From CAYMEK01 sp964389305 (GTDB lineage Bacteria; Spirochaetota; Spirochaetia; SZUA-6; DRHE01): a DNA stretch of 64,000 bases. Shown here one piece after another: positions 53,948 to 61,998 of the stretch. Under the pieces are notes generated by a model. That model was not told the DNA's origin, searched no databases, and saw only the letters and a list, made by a program, of their open reading frames with translations. Location: positions 4,455 through 68,454 of the forward strand of contig CAYMEK010000016.1 of assembly GCA_964389305.1 (NCBI GenBank). Direction: 5' to 3'. Made by a program: the position numbers and the translations under genes. Numbering within the stretch: the stretch's first letter is position 1; the number at the start of each line of letters is the position of its first letter.

Positions 53948-55002
53948 ACCGTGGTGCCGATAACGTAGCCCTCCAAAAAATGAATTACAGTACGCCCAAG
54001 TGCCTGGCCATTGCGGTGCTTGTTGTATGCTCAGCGCTAGTTCCCCGCGCGCTCGCAGCCGAGCTAAACGGAAGTGCAGCTCCAACAGGGCCGCTGGTAA
54101 CGAGAAATCTCTATGCCTATTATCTGCCCTTTATTAATCTTTCACCGGAATCGTCCAGGACGGTACCTGCCGGCCGTCTGCGTTTTACTATGGTGAATTC
54201 CTATGCCAACACGTTCCGCTGGGATCCGGGGCTGATCCGCCCCGACTTAATCTTGCAGACGGATCTGGAAAACTACTTCCTGTCCTGCCAGCTTGATGGG
54301 GGAATCGGCCCACGGCTCGATATCGGCGCAGCGATTTGTTTCAACATCGCCTATGGAGGTATTTTCGACCCCCTGATACAGGGCTTTCACGGGTTTTTAA
54401 ACCTTCCGAACCAGGGTCGGGAGACCGTTTCCGACAACAGGTTTTTGGTGCATGTTGAAAACAGCAACGGGACTTGGATGGATTGCGATCGGCTGCGCGC
54501 TGGCCTGGGCCACGTAACACTGAGGACCAAGTTCAATTTCCTGCATCTCCACGACTCGCTTCTATCCCTGCGCGCCGCATTGAAAATACCTGCAGGCGCA
54601 TCCACGGCGTTGTTCAACAGCGGAAAATTTGACTTCGCCCTCCATTTGCTCGCCGACCAGCGTCTCGGTCCGTTTATCCTGTACCTGAACATTGGTTGGA
54701 TATACCTCGGCAAGCCTGAAAGTCTGAAAATCTTCGACTTCAGGAACCACCTCTTCGGCTATTCTCTTTGCATCGAATGGCTGGCTGCCTCGCGGCTTTC
54801 CGTAGTAACACAAGTAGACGGCCGGACCAGTCCGTATATCAGCGGAGAATACTTCCTGGACCGTCATTGCTCAACGATCACCACCGGTGTTTCACTGCGC
54901 CTGGACGAGACCAAGGCGCTGCAGTTTTCGTTTATCGAGGAGTTCTTTACAGCTTCCAGTGTGGAAACCGGGATCAACGCGACCTTGCTGATCGACTTCT
55001 AG
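53944..55002 (+). CDS. Probable outer-membrane beta-barrel protein, DUF3187-like
   Basis: The 352-residue product has a signal peptide (hydrophobic AIAVLVVCSALVPRALA, cleavage near Ala38-Glu39) and a mature region of alternating polar and hydrophobic strands with a C-terminal aromatic ending (ATLLIDF). The segments LPFINLSPESSRTVPAGRLR and LGHVTLRTKFNFL, and a repeated turn pattern, recall the DUF3187 family of barrel proteins; this assignment is tentative. An ATG overlapping the SDR stop suggests coupled expression, but an internal ATG (codon 13) is an alternative start. Confidence 0.7.
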   Translation: MNRGADNVALQKMNYSTPKCLAIAVLVVCSALVPRALAAELNGSAAPTGPLVTRNLYAYYLPFINLSPESSRTVPAGRLRFTMVNSYANTFRWDPGLIRPDLILQTDLENYFLSCQLDGGIGPRLDIGAAICFNIAYGGIFDPLIQGFHGFLNLPNQGRETVSDNRFLVHVENSNGTWMDCDRLRAGLGHVTLRTKFNFLHLHDSLLSLRAALKIPAGASTALFNSGKFDFALHLLADQRLGPFILYLNIGWIYLGKPESLKIFDFRNHLFGYSLCIEWLAASRLSVVTQVDGRTSPYISGEYFLDRHCSTITTGVSLRLDETKALQFSFIEEFFTASSVETGINATLLIDF

Positions 55003-55019
55003 CGGCGGGGAGAATTAAT

Positions 55020-55061
55020 TTGGGCTGGGCGGATTTGAACCGCCGACCCCACGCCCCCCAG
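55020..55061 (-). pseudogene. 3' half of a tRNA (Pro-like), possible attachment-site remnant
   Basis: On the minus strand this reads as anticodon loop CTGGGGG (anticodon GGG), 3' anticodon stem GCGTG, variable loop GGGTC, a perfect T arm GGCGG/CCGCC around TTCAAAT, and acceptor strand CAGCCCA with discriminator A. The 5' half is absent: upstream bases do not complement the anticodon or acceptor stems. It lies 18 nt after the last ordinary gene and marks the change to accessory DNA, as left by integration of an element into a tRNA gene. Identity as Pro is inferred from the loop only. Confidence 0.7.
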
Positions 55062-55480
55062 ACGATAGAACAGTTTCCCCTGTTCTTCCTACTTTGTCTT
55101 TACTATATATACCATAGAGAATTAGCTATCTCCTGTCAATATGGTCTTTCCCCTCTTTTCCGTAGTTAATAGGGATTTCTGCTCACAAATCTGCTTACAA
55201 TTATATATTGGTCCTCGGCAATTCAAAACTAATCACTTTAGAGTTCGTCCCAATCAACCCTTCTCTCAACTTTTGACCGCCCAAAGGTATTTTCCTCTTA
55301 TTGGATGATCGGTTGCCGGTTAATCTTTTTCACATCGGGTAACATGGAATCCCTCGCCATAGGCACTAGCCCCTCAAGCTAATCCCAGGCTATTCCTCTA
55401 CGTTTAGATCCCTTCCCTTCTCTTTCGATAAGTATATACCATTTATAGAGTTAGTCAAGATCCGGTTAGTGCCCAGAGCA
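55062..55480 (-). other. Non-coding AT-rich stretch between tRNA fragment and IS256 element
   Basis: No convincing gene is seen in either strand. It contains a 6-bp hairpin GAACAG/CTGTTC around TTTCCC (plus strand), a direct-repeat-like pair TCTGCTCACAAATCTGCTTAC, and short reading frames with many stops. It may be the end of the integrated element. Confidence 0.4.
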
Positions 55481-55524
55481 GTTCGCAACTTCTCCTTTCC
55501 TCAGCCATCGTGAGCTCGTAGATG

Positions 55525-55960
55525 TCATGCCGCTATCTCGATCTCAGCCTCCTGATCCTGGATGTCCTTCGGGTGGATATAGGCTCTGCTGGTTGACCAG
55601 TCGTCGGCATACTCAATCAGATAGGCAGCCACCAGTCGCAGATACGAATCCACGCTCGGGAAGATCCCAACCACCCGGGAGCGACGACGGATCTCCCTGT
55701 GCAAGCGCTCCTGCATGTTCGTGGAGGAGATCCTTCGAGAATTGAACCTGGGGAAGACGTAGAACTGCAGGGAGTCCTCCAACCCATCCTGGAGGGTCTC
55801 TACGGCCTTGGGGAAGAGTTCGGAGAACTCCTTGGTGAACATCGCCGCCAGCTGCAGCGCCGTCTCCTTGTCAGGCTGATACCAAATCTGCTTGAGCTTT
55901 TCGGCCACCAGAGCTTTATCCTTGTGACCGACGTGGGCCAGGATATTGCGCATGAAATGA
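55525..55960 (-). pseudogene. IS256-family transposase, C-terminal fragment
   Basis: The reading frame from the insertion junction gives KVHFMRNILAHVGHKDKALV and continues to a normal family C-terminus with QERLHREIRRRSRVVGIFPS, which holds the catalytic Glu, and YADDWSTSRAYIHP. It is the downstream half of the gene at 57446-58197; removing the inserted element and one target copy rejoins the two. Confidence 0.88.
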
Positions 55961-55965
55961 ACCTT
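55961..55965 (+). repeat. Target-site duplication ACCTT, left copy
   Basis: ACCTT lies immediately outside the left end of the IS1182-like element and is repeated exactly at 57441-57445 outside the right end. Confidence 0.9.
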
Positions 55966-57440
55966 GGGGCTGTTGAAAAAATAAACTTTTTACCGCGTTC
56001 CTCCATCCTGTGTCCCTAAATCTGAAATCCCCTCGACGGAACAACTAGGCAAAATCGGTCATCTCATACTATCCTATGCCGCCTTTGATAGTCTTTTTAG
56101 ATTTATTGTGGTTGCTGTTAGACAACTCTGTATCGTAACGTTCTCGATTCCCCGACGTATCGCTCGTTGCAAACCATGCAGGCATTTTGCCTCTGCATTG
56201 ACCCCTTCAACTATCCATCTATGTCGTGCGTATAACCAATAGTTCCTTGAACTCCGTTTCGATCTGTTCCTACGGGCACGAAGAAGCTCTGGATACGTAT
56301 CACTAATCACTACAGTTCGACGATTCACTTTAGGAGACAAGCACCGATTTCTAAGGGTACAGCCGTTACAATCTGCAGTTGCCGTTTTGTAGTACCATCC
56401 GTGTTTACATCGACTCGTTTTATGTAGGATCTTTTTTCTCGGACAGCGAACGAGGTCATGCTTCGCGTCATATTTGAACCGATGCAAGGGAATGACATTT
56501 TTGTGAGCCCAGATTCGTTTGGGGGGAATAATCGCTGAGATCCTCTTCTTCTCGAATCCTGCATATACTTTCCCGTATGCGTAGCCGGAATCTGCTGTAA
56601 CATGTTTGAGTTTTACCGGAAGGATCTGTTCAATGCGATCGATTTGACCGATAATCTCCTCTCCTTCATTTGTATTTCCGGTTGTCAGTATTACATCGAG
56701 GATCACGCCCGACTGGTCATCAACAGCGACGTGTTGTTTGTAGGAAGGCGTGAGTCTATGATTGCGACTGTTGGTGGCTAGGGTGGCGTCGGGATCGGTA
56801 AGGATCCGTTTTTCAACTCTCTTTTCCGTGCGAGACGTATACTTATTTACTTTGATAACCTGCTCTACATGTGTATCCACTACATTGTCCCAGCTGACAT
56901 TCGTACGAATCAACGTGGCATCGACATGGACCGTTTCTGCTGAAATGAGCCCCTTCGAATAGCATACCTTCACAATTCGCCGGAAACACTTCTTGAAGGT
57001 TTCGGCTCCCCAACGATGTCGTATGCGGGTCAGGCTGCTATGATCGGGGAGAGTATCCTCAAGGCTATAACCGGCAAACCATCGAATCGCAAGATTCACC
57101 TGTGCTTCGCGCATGAGTTTTCGATCATTCACGATACCCAAGAAGAATCCAGCCAACATGAGCCGCAGAGCCGCTTCCGGATCAATCCTCGGACGTCCTC
57201 TCTCTATGTCGTAGAGGTCTCGCACTTCTTCAAGAATCCAGGAAAAATCAATGGCTTTGTCTACACATTTCAGGATGTGATCGTCCGGAACAAGATCTGC
57301 TAGGGAGCAGACGATGAATAGATGTTTCTGATTTCTGTCCTGATATCCGATCATGTTCCCCTCCCAAATCCATATTCTCAGAACAGTCTAGCGGAAAGAC
57401 GGGCGTTTGGGAATTCTATGTTGATTTTTTCAACAGCCCC
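55966..57440 (-). mobile_element. IS1182-like insertion sequence, apparently complete (1,475 bp)
   Basis: The element has terminal inverted repeats of 17 perfect bases (GGGGCTGTTGAAAAAAT at 55966-55982, and its complement ending at 57440), extended to 20 of 21 with one mismatch. It contains one intact transposase gene on the minus strand and is flanked by a 5-bp direct repeat. It is inserted in a conserved KVHFM codon stretch of the IS256 transposase. Confidence 0.92.
56074..57354 (-). CDS. DDE transposase, IS1182/IS5-group
   Basis: The 426-residue product starts MIGYQDRNQKHLFIVCSLAD and has an N-terminal DUF772-type domain with LMLAGFFLGIVNDRKLMREA. The DDE triad is visible as VHVDATLIRTN, TADSGYAYGKVY and HRWIVEGVNAEAKCLHGL. 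A cysteine cluster CNGCTLRNRCL lies before the last catalytic region. The frame is intact, so the element may be active. Confidence 0.9.
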   Translation of the reverse strand: MIGYQDRNQKHLFIVCSLADLVPDDHILKCVDKAIDFSWILEEVRDLYDIERGRPRIDPEAALRLMLAGFFLGIVNDRKLMREAQVNLAIRWFAGYSLEDTLPDHSSLTRIRHRWGAETFKKCFRRIVKVCYSKGLISAETVHVDATLIRTNVSWDNVVDTHVEQVIKVNKYTSRTEKRVEKRILTDPDATLATNSRNHRLTPSYKQHVAVDDQSGVILDVILTTGNTNEGEEIIGQIDRIEQILPVKLKHVTADSGYAYGKVYAGFEKKRISAIIPPKRIWAHKNVIPLHRFKYDAKHDLVRCPRKKILHKTSRCKHGWYYKTATADCNGCTLRNRCLSPKVNRRTVVISDTYPELLRARRNRSKRSSRNYWLYARHRWIVEGVNAEAKCLHGLQRAIRRGIENVTIQSCLTATTINLKRLSKAA

Positions 57441-57445
57441 ACCTT
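57441..57445 (+). repeat. Target-site duplication ACCTT, right copy
   Basis: Exact match to 55961-55965, directly outside the right inverted repeat of the IS1182-like element. Confidence 0.9.
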
Positions 57446-58197
57446 GCACCGTTGCCAGCAGGAGCCCAGGAAGCCTCAGTGACTGCTGCTTTCAGTCCTG
57501 CATGAGCATCCGAGACCACAAGCCACACTTTCCTCAGCCCTCGCTGTTTTAAACGCTTGAAGATCAGACTGTAGGTTTCTTTGGATTCCTCGTACATCGG
57601 CTCCACAGCCAGGATTTCCCGCACCCCAGAAGAGTTTATGCCTGTAACGATCAACACAGCCATGCTGACCACACGCCCATTCATGCGGATCTTCTCGTAC
57701 ATCGCATCCACCCACAGTACGGGGTACACCTCTTCCAGAGGCCGACTGCGAAACGCTTCCACCTGTTCGTTCAGTCCCTTGTTGATCTCACTGACCTGGC
57801 TGGCCGACAACGTCTCGATGCCCAGTGAATGCGCCAGCCGCTCGATCTTGCGGGTGGACACACCGTTGATGAACGCCTCCTGCACCACCTGGATCAACGC
57901 CTGCTCGGACCGTTTGCGCTCCACCACGAAAAACGGCACATACCCGCCGTTTCGCAGCTTCGGGACCATCAGATACAGCGTCCCCAGACGCGTATCGAAA
58001 CGCCGGACGCGGTACCCGGAAAAGTAGGTGGTGCGTGCCTTGGAGTGCTTGTTTTTCTGGGCCCCCACCTTCGATTCCGCCTCCAGCTGCATCAGCTGCT
58101 GCGTCAGCCACTGCAGCATCGCCAGTAGAGGATCCGGCTCCGTGATAAACTGCAGTAGCAGTTTCTTGAAGTACGATGTAACATTGAGTCGGGCCAT
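57446..58197 (-). pseudogene. IS256-family transposase, N-terminal fragment, frameshifted
   Basis: The fragment starts MARLNVTSYFKKLLLQFITE and shows the family core RRFDTRLGTLYLMVPKLRNG, the first catalytic Asp (VLWVDAMYEKIRMNGR) and the second (LVVSDAHAGLKAA). After GLKAAVTE the frame changes: one base appears lost near 57472, because the next frame reads FLGSCWQRCKV, which joins the C-terminal fragment. So the gene was broken by a frameshift as well as by the insertion. Confidence 0.88.
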
Positions 58198-58308
58198 CGT
58201 TTCGAACCTCCCTGATGGTGTTTGTTGTAACCAACATCATGGAGTTCACGATGGCCTTTTTCAATCAAACAAAATTGCGAACCCTATTGTACTCAATCTT
58301 TATCAGCC

Positions 58309-58336
58309 TTGTAGTTTTCAATTTAACCGTTATAAT
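58309..58336 (+). promoter_or_regulatory. Possible promoter before the beta-helix lipoprotein
   Basis: TTGTAG (58309-58314), 16-nt spacer and a perfect -10 TATAAT (58331-58336) lie about 95 nt before the ATG in very AT-rich DNA. In such DNA chance matches are common. Confidence 0.45.
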
Positions 58337-58431
58337 ATACGATACAGAAATGTAATTGTCTGATTCGAAGATTATCAGTTTTGAAAAATGTAGTTATTTA
58401 AGTCTGTCATACTAAATATAGGAGTCTGCAG

Positions 58432-58824
58432 ATGAGAAAAATCGCACTTCTGTTTATAGTAATTTCATTTCTGTTAGCAGGTTGCCTAATGGCTATTCCA
58501 TCCGTTTCGAAAGGCGGACAAGTGTCACCTCCTGCGGACACGAAAAGCCGCGCTATCGGTCCTTTCACAAACAACTCTGTGGTTAAACTGAAACCCGGTA
58601 TCTATCGAGAGAACTTGGAAGTTCGAGCTAATAAGGTCTCCTTTCTGGGTAGCGGAGTAGAAAGCACGATACTTGAGGGTTCGGTGATGATCTACGGTAA
58701 CAACTGTCAGTTCCGGGACCTGAGTATTATTGGGGATGTTGTAATTCTGGGTAACAACAACGACTTTTCGGGCGCATCTATAAAAGGGACGATCACCTCC
58801 AAGGGTAACAACAATCTCTGGTAA
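58432..58824 (+). CDS. Small putative lipoprotein with beta-helix-like sequence
   Basis: The 130-residue product has a lipoprotein signal ending LLAGC (Cys18), with GGAGTCTGCAG before the ATG. The mature part starts with a short linker and then has VVKLKPGIYRENLEV and a series of short turns with paired Asn (YGNNCQFRDLSI, LGNNNDFSGASI, SKGNNNLW), the look of a right-handed parallel beta-helix (pectin-lyase-like rungs). No catalytic motif was seen. It is a complete, undamaged gene between IS remnants and is AT-richer than the core genes, so it was probably acquired. Confidence 0.65.
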   Translation: MRKIALLFIVISFLLAGCLMAIPSVSKGGQVSPPADTKSRAIGPFTNNSVVKLKPGIYRENLEVRANKVSFLGSGVESTILEGSVMIYGNNCQFRDLSIIGDVVILGNNNDFSGASIKGTITSKGNNNLW

Positions 58825-58928
58825 TCGTCGCTATTCTGATCCGTGTTCGAAAAACAAGCCTCTTTCACAGAATCCCCGATGAATGTACCCGTCAATTTAA
58901 CCCCACCTGGTAGGTTGGCCGCCGTGCC

Positions 58929-59221
58929 GAACGGCTTCCCGAAGAGGACCGCAGACAGCTGTGGCTGTTCAACGAGGCGGAAGTGATCGCCGCCAGAGGG
59001 CAACCGCAGGAAGAACAAGAGCGAGTTCCGGTTCGTGCTCATGCCCGAATCAAGCGAGGCCGCAAACCCCTTCCGGCCGATCTTCCCCGGGTGGAGATGA
59101 TCCACGACATCCCGGAAGAAGAAAAGAACTGTTGATGCGGCCAGGCGATTACCTGCATCGGAGCGGAAGCGTGCGAAAAACTTGAGATCATTCCGGCCTT
59201 GGCAGAGGTTAGCTTGCAGAC
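58929..59221 (+). pseudogene. IS66-family transposase (TnpC) fragment
   Basis: Reading the plus strand from 58929 gives ERLPEEDRRQLWLFNEAEVI, then VPVRAHARIKRGRKPLPADL and PRVEMIHDIPEEEKNC, the N-terminal region of IS66 transposases (zinc-finger and basic linker). A TGA stop follows directly where a Gly/Cys codon is expected, and the frame continues CGQAITCIGAEACEKLEIIP. The rest of the gene is missing. Confidence 0.75.
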
Positions 59222-59708
59222 CAGAAAAAAAGTTAGATCGATACATGGCCATATCGCCCTGAGGGTTCCAGGATTATCTGGGGAAGCAGAAAACCTCGAA
59301 TATCCTTGAGGTGGCAAGATAACAAGGGAAAATATTACCCCTTCAATCCTATATTCAGAGCCAACAGACAATACTCTTGGCAGAAGAATACTCCTGAGTT
59401 TACATCCCACTTGAAGACCCCATAGTTGTTTCTCATAGCCAAATGCAGAAGAAACTGTCCTTTCTTCTAAGGAATATGACATCTATCCAAGTGAAAGGAG
59501 CCGAAATCATTCACAAGAATTCCGTTGTCTATGTTCATGGCTTTTTCTTATATAACTAGTGCGAGGAAAAGGATTATAATGCTCTTGGTTGCTGCAAAAA
59601 ACACATTTTCCAGTTCCAGCGATATTGTACCTAAAAGAATGTGGGATTTTTGAGTTCGGCAGAAAACTCGTAAATATATTATGTTCGCTGCATGAGGTGG
59701 ATCAGAAG
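59222..59708 (+). other. AT-rich stretch without a supported gene
   Basis: No family was recognised on either strand. A 147-codon minus-strand frame (to 59482) overlaps the IS66 remnant and looks fortuitous. Candidate -10 sequences (TATATA near 59549 and TATAAT near 59573) lie upstream of the flavoprotein gene but lack good -35 partners. Confidence 0.4.
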
Positions 59709-60287
59709 ATGAATGTGCTCGGTATCTCGGGTAGTCCGCGTGAAAAGAGCAATAGCCATATCCTGTTAGAGCATGCGCTACAGCCCTTCGAAGAGGCTGA
59801 GTGGTCTGTCAAGGTACTGCGGCTGCGGGACCTCACAGTAAAACCTTGTACGGCTTGCGACTACTGCAGAGAGCATCCAAGTCAGTGCACCATTAATGAT
59901 GACATGGGCCTTTTCATTGATGCATTCCGGAGATGCGACGCGCTGATTGTTGCTACGCCCGTGTATTCGCGGAACGTATGTGCGCAGCTGATGGCTATCT
60001 TCGACCGACACTATGCCGCGAAGCTGGAGCGCCCTTTGTACGGAAAGGTCGGTGGTGCCATCGCGGTTGGTGCTGGTGGGGGCGGCGGACAATCCATTGC
60101 GATTTGTGCGATCTACAACTGGATGCGGTCATGTGGTATGGCAGGCGTCCCCGGGGAATTGAACGGAGTAACGGCCGTCGCACTGAACGAGGGGGAAGTC
60201 CTCGCTCAGGAGAAACGTCTGCGCCAGGCACGCATTCTTGGGGACAACGTACTACGCTTTGCTGAGAAGGTGCGCAGCGAACAATAG
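59709..60287 (+). CDS. Iron-sulfur flavoprotein / NADPH-dependent FMN reductase family
   Basis: The 192-residue product begins MNVLGISGSPREKSNSHILL, the FMN-binding phosphate loop of flavodoxin-like reductases. It carries a compact Cys motif C47, C50, C53, C60 (PCTACDYCREHPSQC), which in the Isf family binds a [4Fe-4S] cluster, and ATPVYSRNVCAQLMAIFDRH. The start is chosen because GAGGTGG lies 9 nt upstream and the family motif begins there. Its stop codon lies within an attC-like sequence. It probably acts as a soluble electron carrier or reductase. Confidence 0.85.
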   Translation: MNVLGISGSPREKSNSHILLEHALQPFEEAEWSVKVLRLRDLTVKPCTACDYCREHPSQCTINDDMGLFIDAFRRCDALIVATPVYSRNVCAQLMAIFDRHYAAKLERPLYGKVGGAIAVGAGGGGGQSIAICAIYNWMRSCGMAGVPGELNGVTAVALNEGEVLAQEKRLRQARILGDNVLRFAEKVRSEQ

Positions 60288-60357
60288 CTTGCACCAGACG
60301 CTCATTCTCCGCGCCAGTGGAGCTCATGCTCAGCCGCACTGGAGGTTAGCGAACCAT
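60274..60357 (+). repeat. Possible attC-like site or imperfect palindrome after the flavoprotein gene
   Basis: The sequence starts GCGAACAATAGCTTGC around the stop codon, contains a strong hairpin (CCAGTG/CACTGG outside GAGC/GCTC, 60312-60341), and ends GGTTAGCG at 60343-60350. This layout resembles an integron attC site with the cassette stop inside its 5' end. However, the terminal R boxes pair only 5 of 7 and no integrase is present. A related motif, GCGTAACAATTAGCTT ending GACGTTAACGG, follows at 60421-60451 after a 25-codon frame. Confidence 0.35.
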
Positions 60358-60452
60358 GAATCGAGAGGAGATAATCGCGAAAATTGGAAGCGTATCAACG
60401 CGAAGCTCAGGAGACTGTCCGCGTAACAATTAGCTTTAGTGACGTTAACGGA

Positions 60453-60926
60453 GTCATCAACTCGCTTTCTGAGCAAGTCCGTCTTTCACTCTAATAACCG
60501 TCGGTGAAGTTTGATATGCGGCCGAACACATATGAGGCTGCCCCGATTCAAGAGACAAAGCCACCCCTGGCGATAGGATTGTTACCTCATGGATTGCTGA
60601 CTCCATGAAACTGGATACGTACACTGGAGCAGTAATAATCGCCAAGTTATCTTGGGTGACTAGGCCGTCTCTTGTACCACTACTTCAAGGGCATGAATCT
60701 CCTGGCATCCTCGGAGCTTGAAAAAACGTAGTACGATTGTTTCAAAGAATATGTGAATGACGAACTCGACTGGGCCGTGTCCTAGCTCCGACGCAAAAAG
60801 CCTACGTATTCCCGGTATGTAGAGGATGTACCAATAGATTTGACATACCCAAAAACCTGGAACATACTTATCTTTGAGAACTACGTGTATGGTTGAAGGT
60901 AGGAGCTGAGCTACCTCGGTTTCTGA
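60453..60926 (+). other. Stretch without a supported gene
   Basis: Only short frames occur, including a 62-codon minus-strand frame (60457-60645) with no recognised family. Stops are frequent in all frames. It is probably decayed DNA. Confidence 0.4.
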
Positions 60927-61328
60927 ATGCCAAAAATTATAGGGTTTCGTAGACTAACTCTTGCCATTTCTATTCTAGTGGCAATCGTTCTCTTCTTTGT
61001 GGGAATGATTTCTGACCTACCCGTTTATGTCCGAGCCGAACACATGGTTAATTATCGAAAATTAGCCAAAGATTTTTGGGATACTTTCATAGAGACTGGA
61101 TTCCGAGTTTTAACTCCCGAGGAGGCAAAGGAGCGAGATGAGAAACTACCAAACGATGTACCACCACCTTTTGAAGGATCTTCTATACCTATAAAGCACG
61201 TATTTTACCTGAAAAATAAAACCGAAACCGGAGACGTGATTGATTCGAACTACTTGGCCGTATGGTTCCATGAAAAGTTTGAGACCCCGCCAGCAGCTCG
61301 CCGGTGCGGATCACCGCCTCGATGGTGA
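60927..61328 (+). pseudogene. Hypothetical membrane-anchored protein, C-terminus probably lost
   Basis: The 133-codon frame has an N-terminal membrane helix (LTLAISILVAIVLFFVGMI) followed by a soluble region with FRVLTPEEAKERDEKLPNDV and DSNYLAVWFHEKFE. I do not recognise the family. After codon ~120 the composition changes abruptly (PPAARRCGSPPRW) at about 61282, where the complementary strand carries a different coding-like fragment. So the gene was probably cut by a deletion or rearrangement. No good ribosome-binding site is seen. Confidence 0.5.
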
Positions 61329-61470
61329 CCACGGATAGTATCTGCGTTTCCGCCAGATGCTTCAAATACCGCCTTTCGCTGCCTTCCGTAGTAGTTCGAA
61401 CAGGTTCACTCGCTAGCGGACTTCTCAGCCACCCACCTATTGAGAGCCTTGCTTCTCGGCCTGATAACAA
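61283..61470 (-). pseudogene. Fragment of an unrecognised gene
   Basis: The minus-strand segment RYLKHLAETQILSVVTIEAV and IRTGELLAG has a coding-like composition and stops abruptly at the junction near 61282, where it meets the end of the plus-strand hypothetical gene. The family is not recognised. The longer frame continues beyond the junction only by chance. Confidence 0.35.
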
Positions 61471-61497
61471 CTCCTAAGACAGCGGAACCGCGCCTTT

Positions 61498-61755
61498 TCA
61501 AACTTCCTCACGCTTTCGCCTTTCCACCATGCGGTTAAACATCTCGGCCAGCTCCTCCGCCCGTTCTCGGGTGACCCTCGTCGAGTTCGAGCGTGTATGG
61601 GCCTCGATCTCCCCCTCAACCACCTCCCTCACCTGGCCGGCTCCGAAGTACCGGTAGAAGTACATGTCCGCTTGCACAAACGATATGCCCTCATGATCAA
61701 AGAATCTAGCCTCCCGCAGATCCTCTTCCGAGAGCACCTTTTTTTCTCTGAGCAT
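61498..61755 (-). CDS. Small hypothetical protein
   Basis: The 85-residue product (MLREKKVLSEEDLREARFFD start) is highly charged, with EMFNRMVERRKREE at the C-terminus and no membrane segment. A GGAGGAGG site lies just before the ATG (GGAAACAGGAGGAGGAAAGGCTG upstream). The good ribosome-binding site and composition support a real gene; the family is not recognised. It lies in the phage/integrative remnant. Confidence 0.55.
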   Translation of the reverse strand: MLREKKVLSEEDLREARFFDHEGISFVQADMYFYRYFGAGQVREVVEGEIEAHTRSNSTRVTRERAEELAEMFNRMVERRKREEV

Positions 61756-61805
61756 CAGCCTTTCCTCCTCCTGTTTCCTAGGACCAGAGCGGCCTTTTCT
61801 CTGAG

Positions 61806-61970
61806 ATCCCGTGCACCTTTCGCTGGCATTTAGTACACAAAGGCCATAAGACCATGGCCATGACGGACAACTATTACGCCTCCGGAATCGAGCAGCTACA
61901 GGAGGTGCTTGCGGAGCAGGAGAGGTTATTTGGTTCGGACCAGGAATACATTGCAGCTAGATCATCCTAG
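61806..61970 (+). pseudogene. Tyrosine recombinase C-terminal remnant
   Basis: The plus strand reads TFRWHLVHKGHKTMAMTDNY then YASGIEQLQEVLAEQERLFG. This matches the end of phage-type tyrosine recombinases, where a GHKT-x-MTD-x-Y segment carries the nucleophilic Tyr. The preceding FRHTF-like box (TFRWH) is joined almost directly, so the usual intervening residues are missing. Only this end of the integrase remains; with the tRNA fragment at 55.02 kb it points to an integrated element. Confidence 0.6.
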
Positions 61971-61998
61971 ATCATCGCGGTAAGATAAGACGGAAAAG

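Larger units (their letters stand above)
55481..58282 (-). mobile_element. IS256-family element, interrupted by an IS1182-like element
   Basis: The ends show related inverted sequences: GTTCGCAA at 55481-55488, followed by CAGCCATCGTGAGCTC, and TTGCGAAC at 58275-58282, preceded (minus strand) by GGCCATCGTGAACTCC. The transposase gene is on the minus strand and is split at 55961-57445 by the inserted element. No matching target duplication flanks the outer ends, so the copy is old or rearranged. Confidence 0.75.

Noticed and set aside
55021..55095. Complete tRNA gene
   Set aside because: Only the 3' half pairs; upstream bases cannot form the acceptor, D or anticodon 5' strands.
55481..58282. 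Target duplication for the outer IS256 element
   Set aside because: The 8-10 bases outside the two ends (ending GCCCAGAGCA and starting CCTATTGTAC) do not match.
58707..59252. 181-codon minus-strand frame overlapping the lipoprotein and IS66 remnant
   Set aside because: It overlaps the clearer IS66 coding signal on the opposite strand and shows no family or signal.
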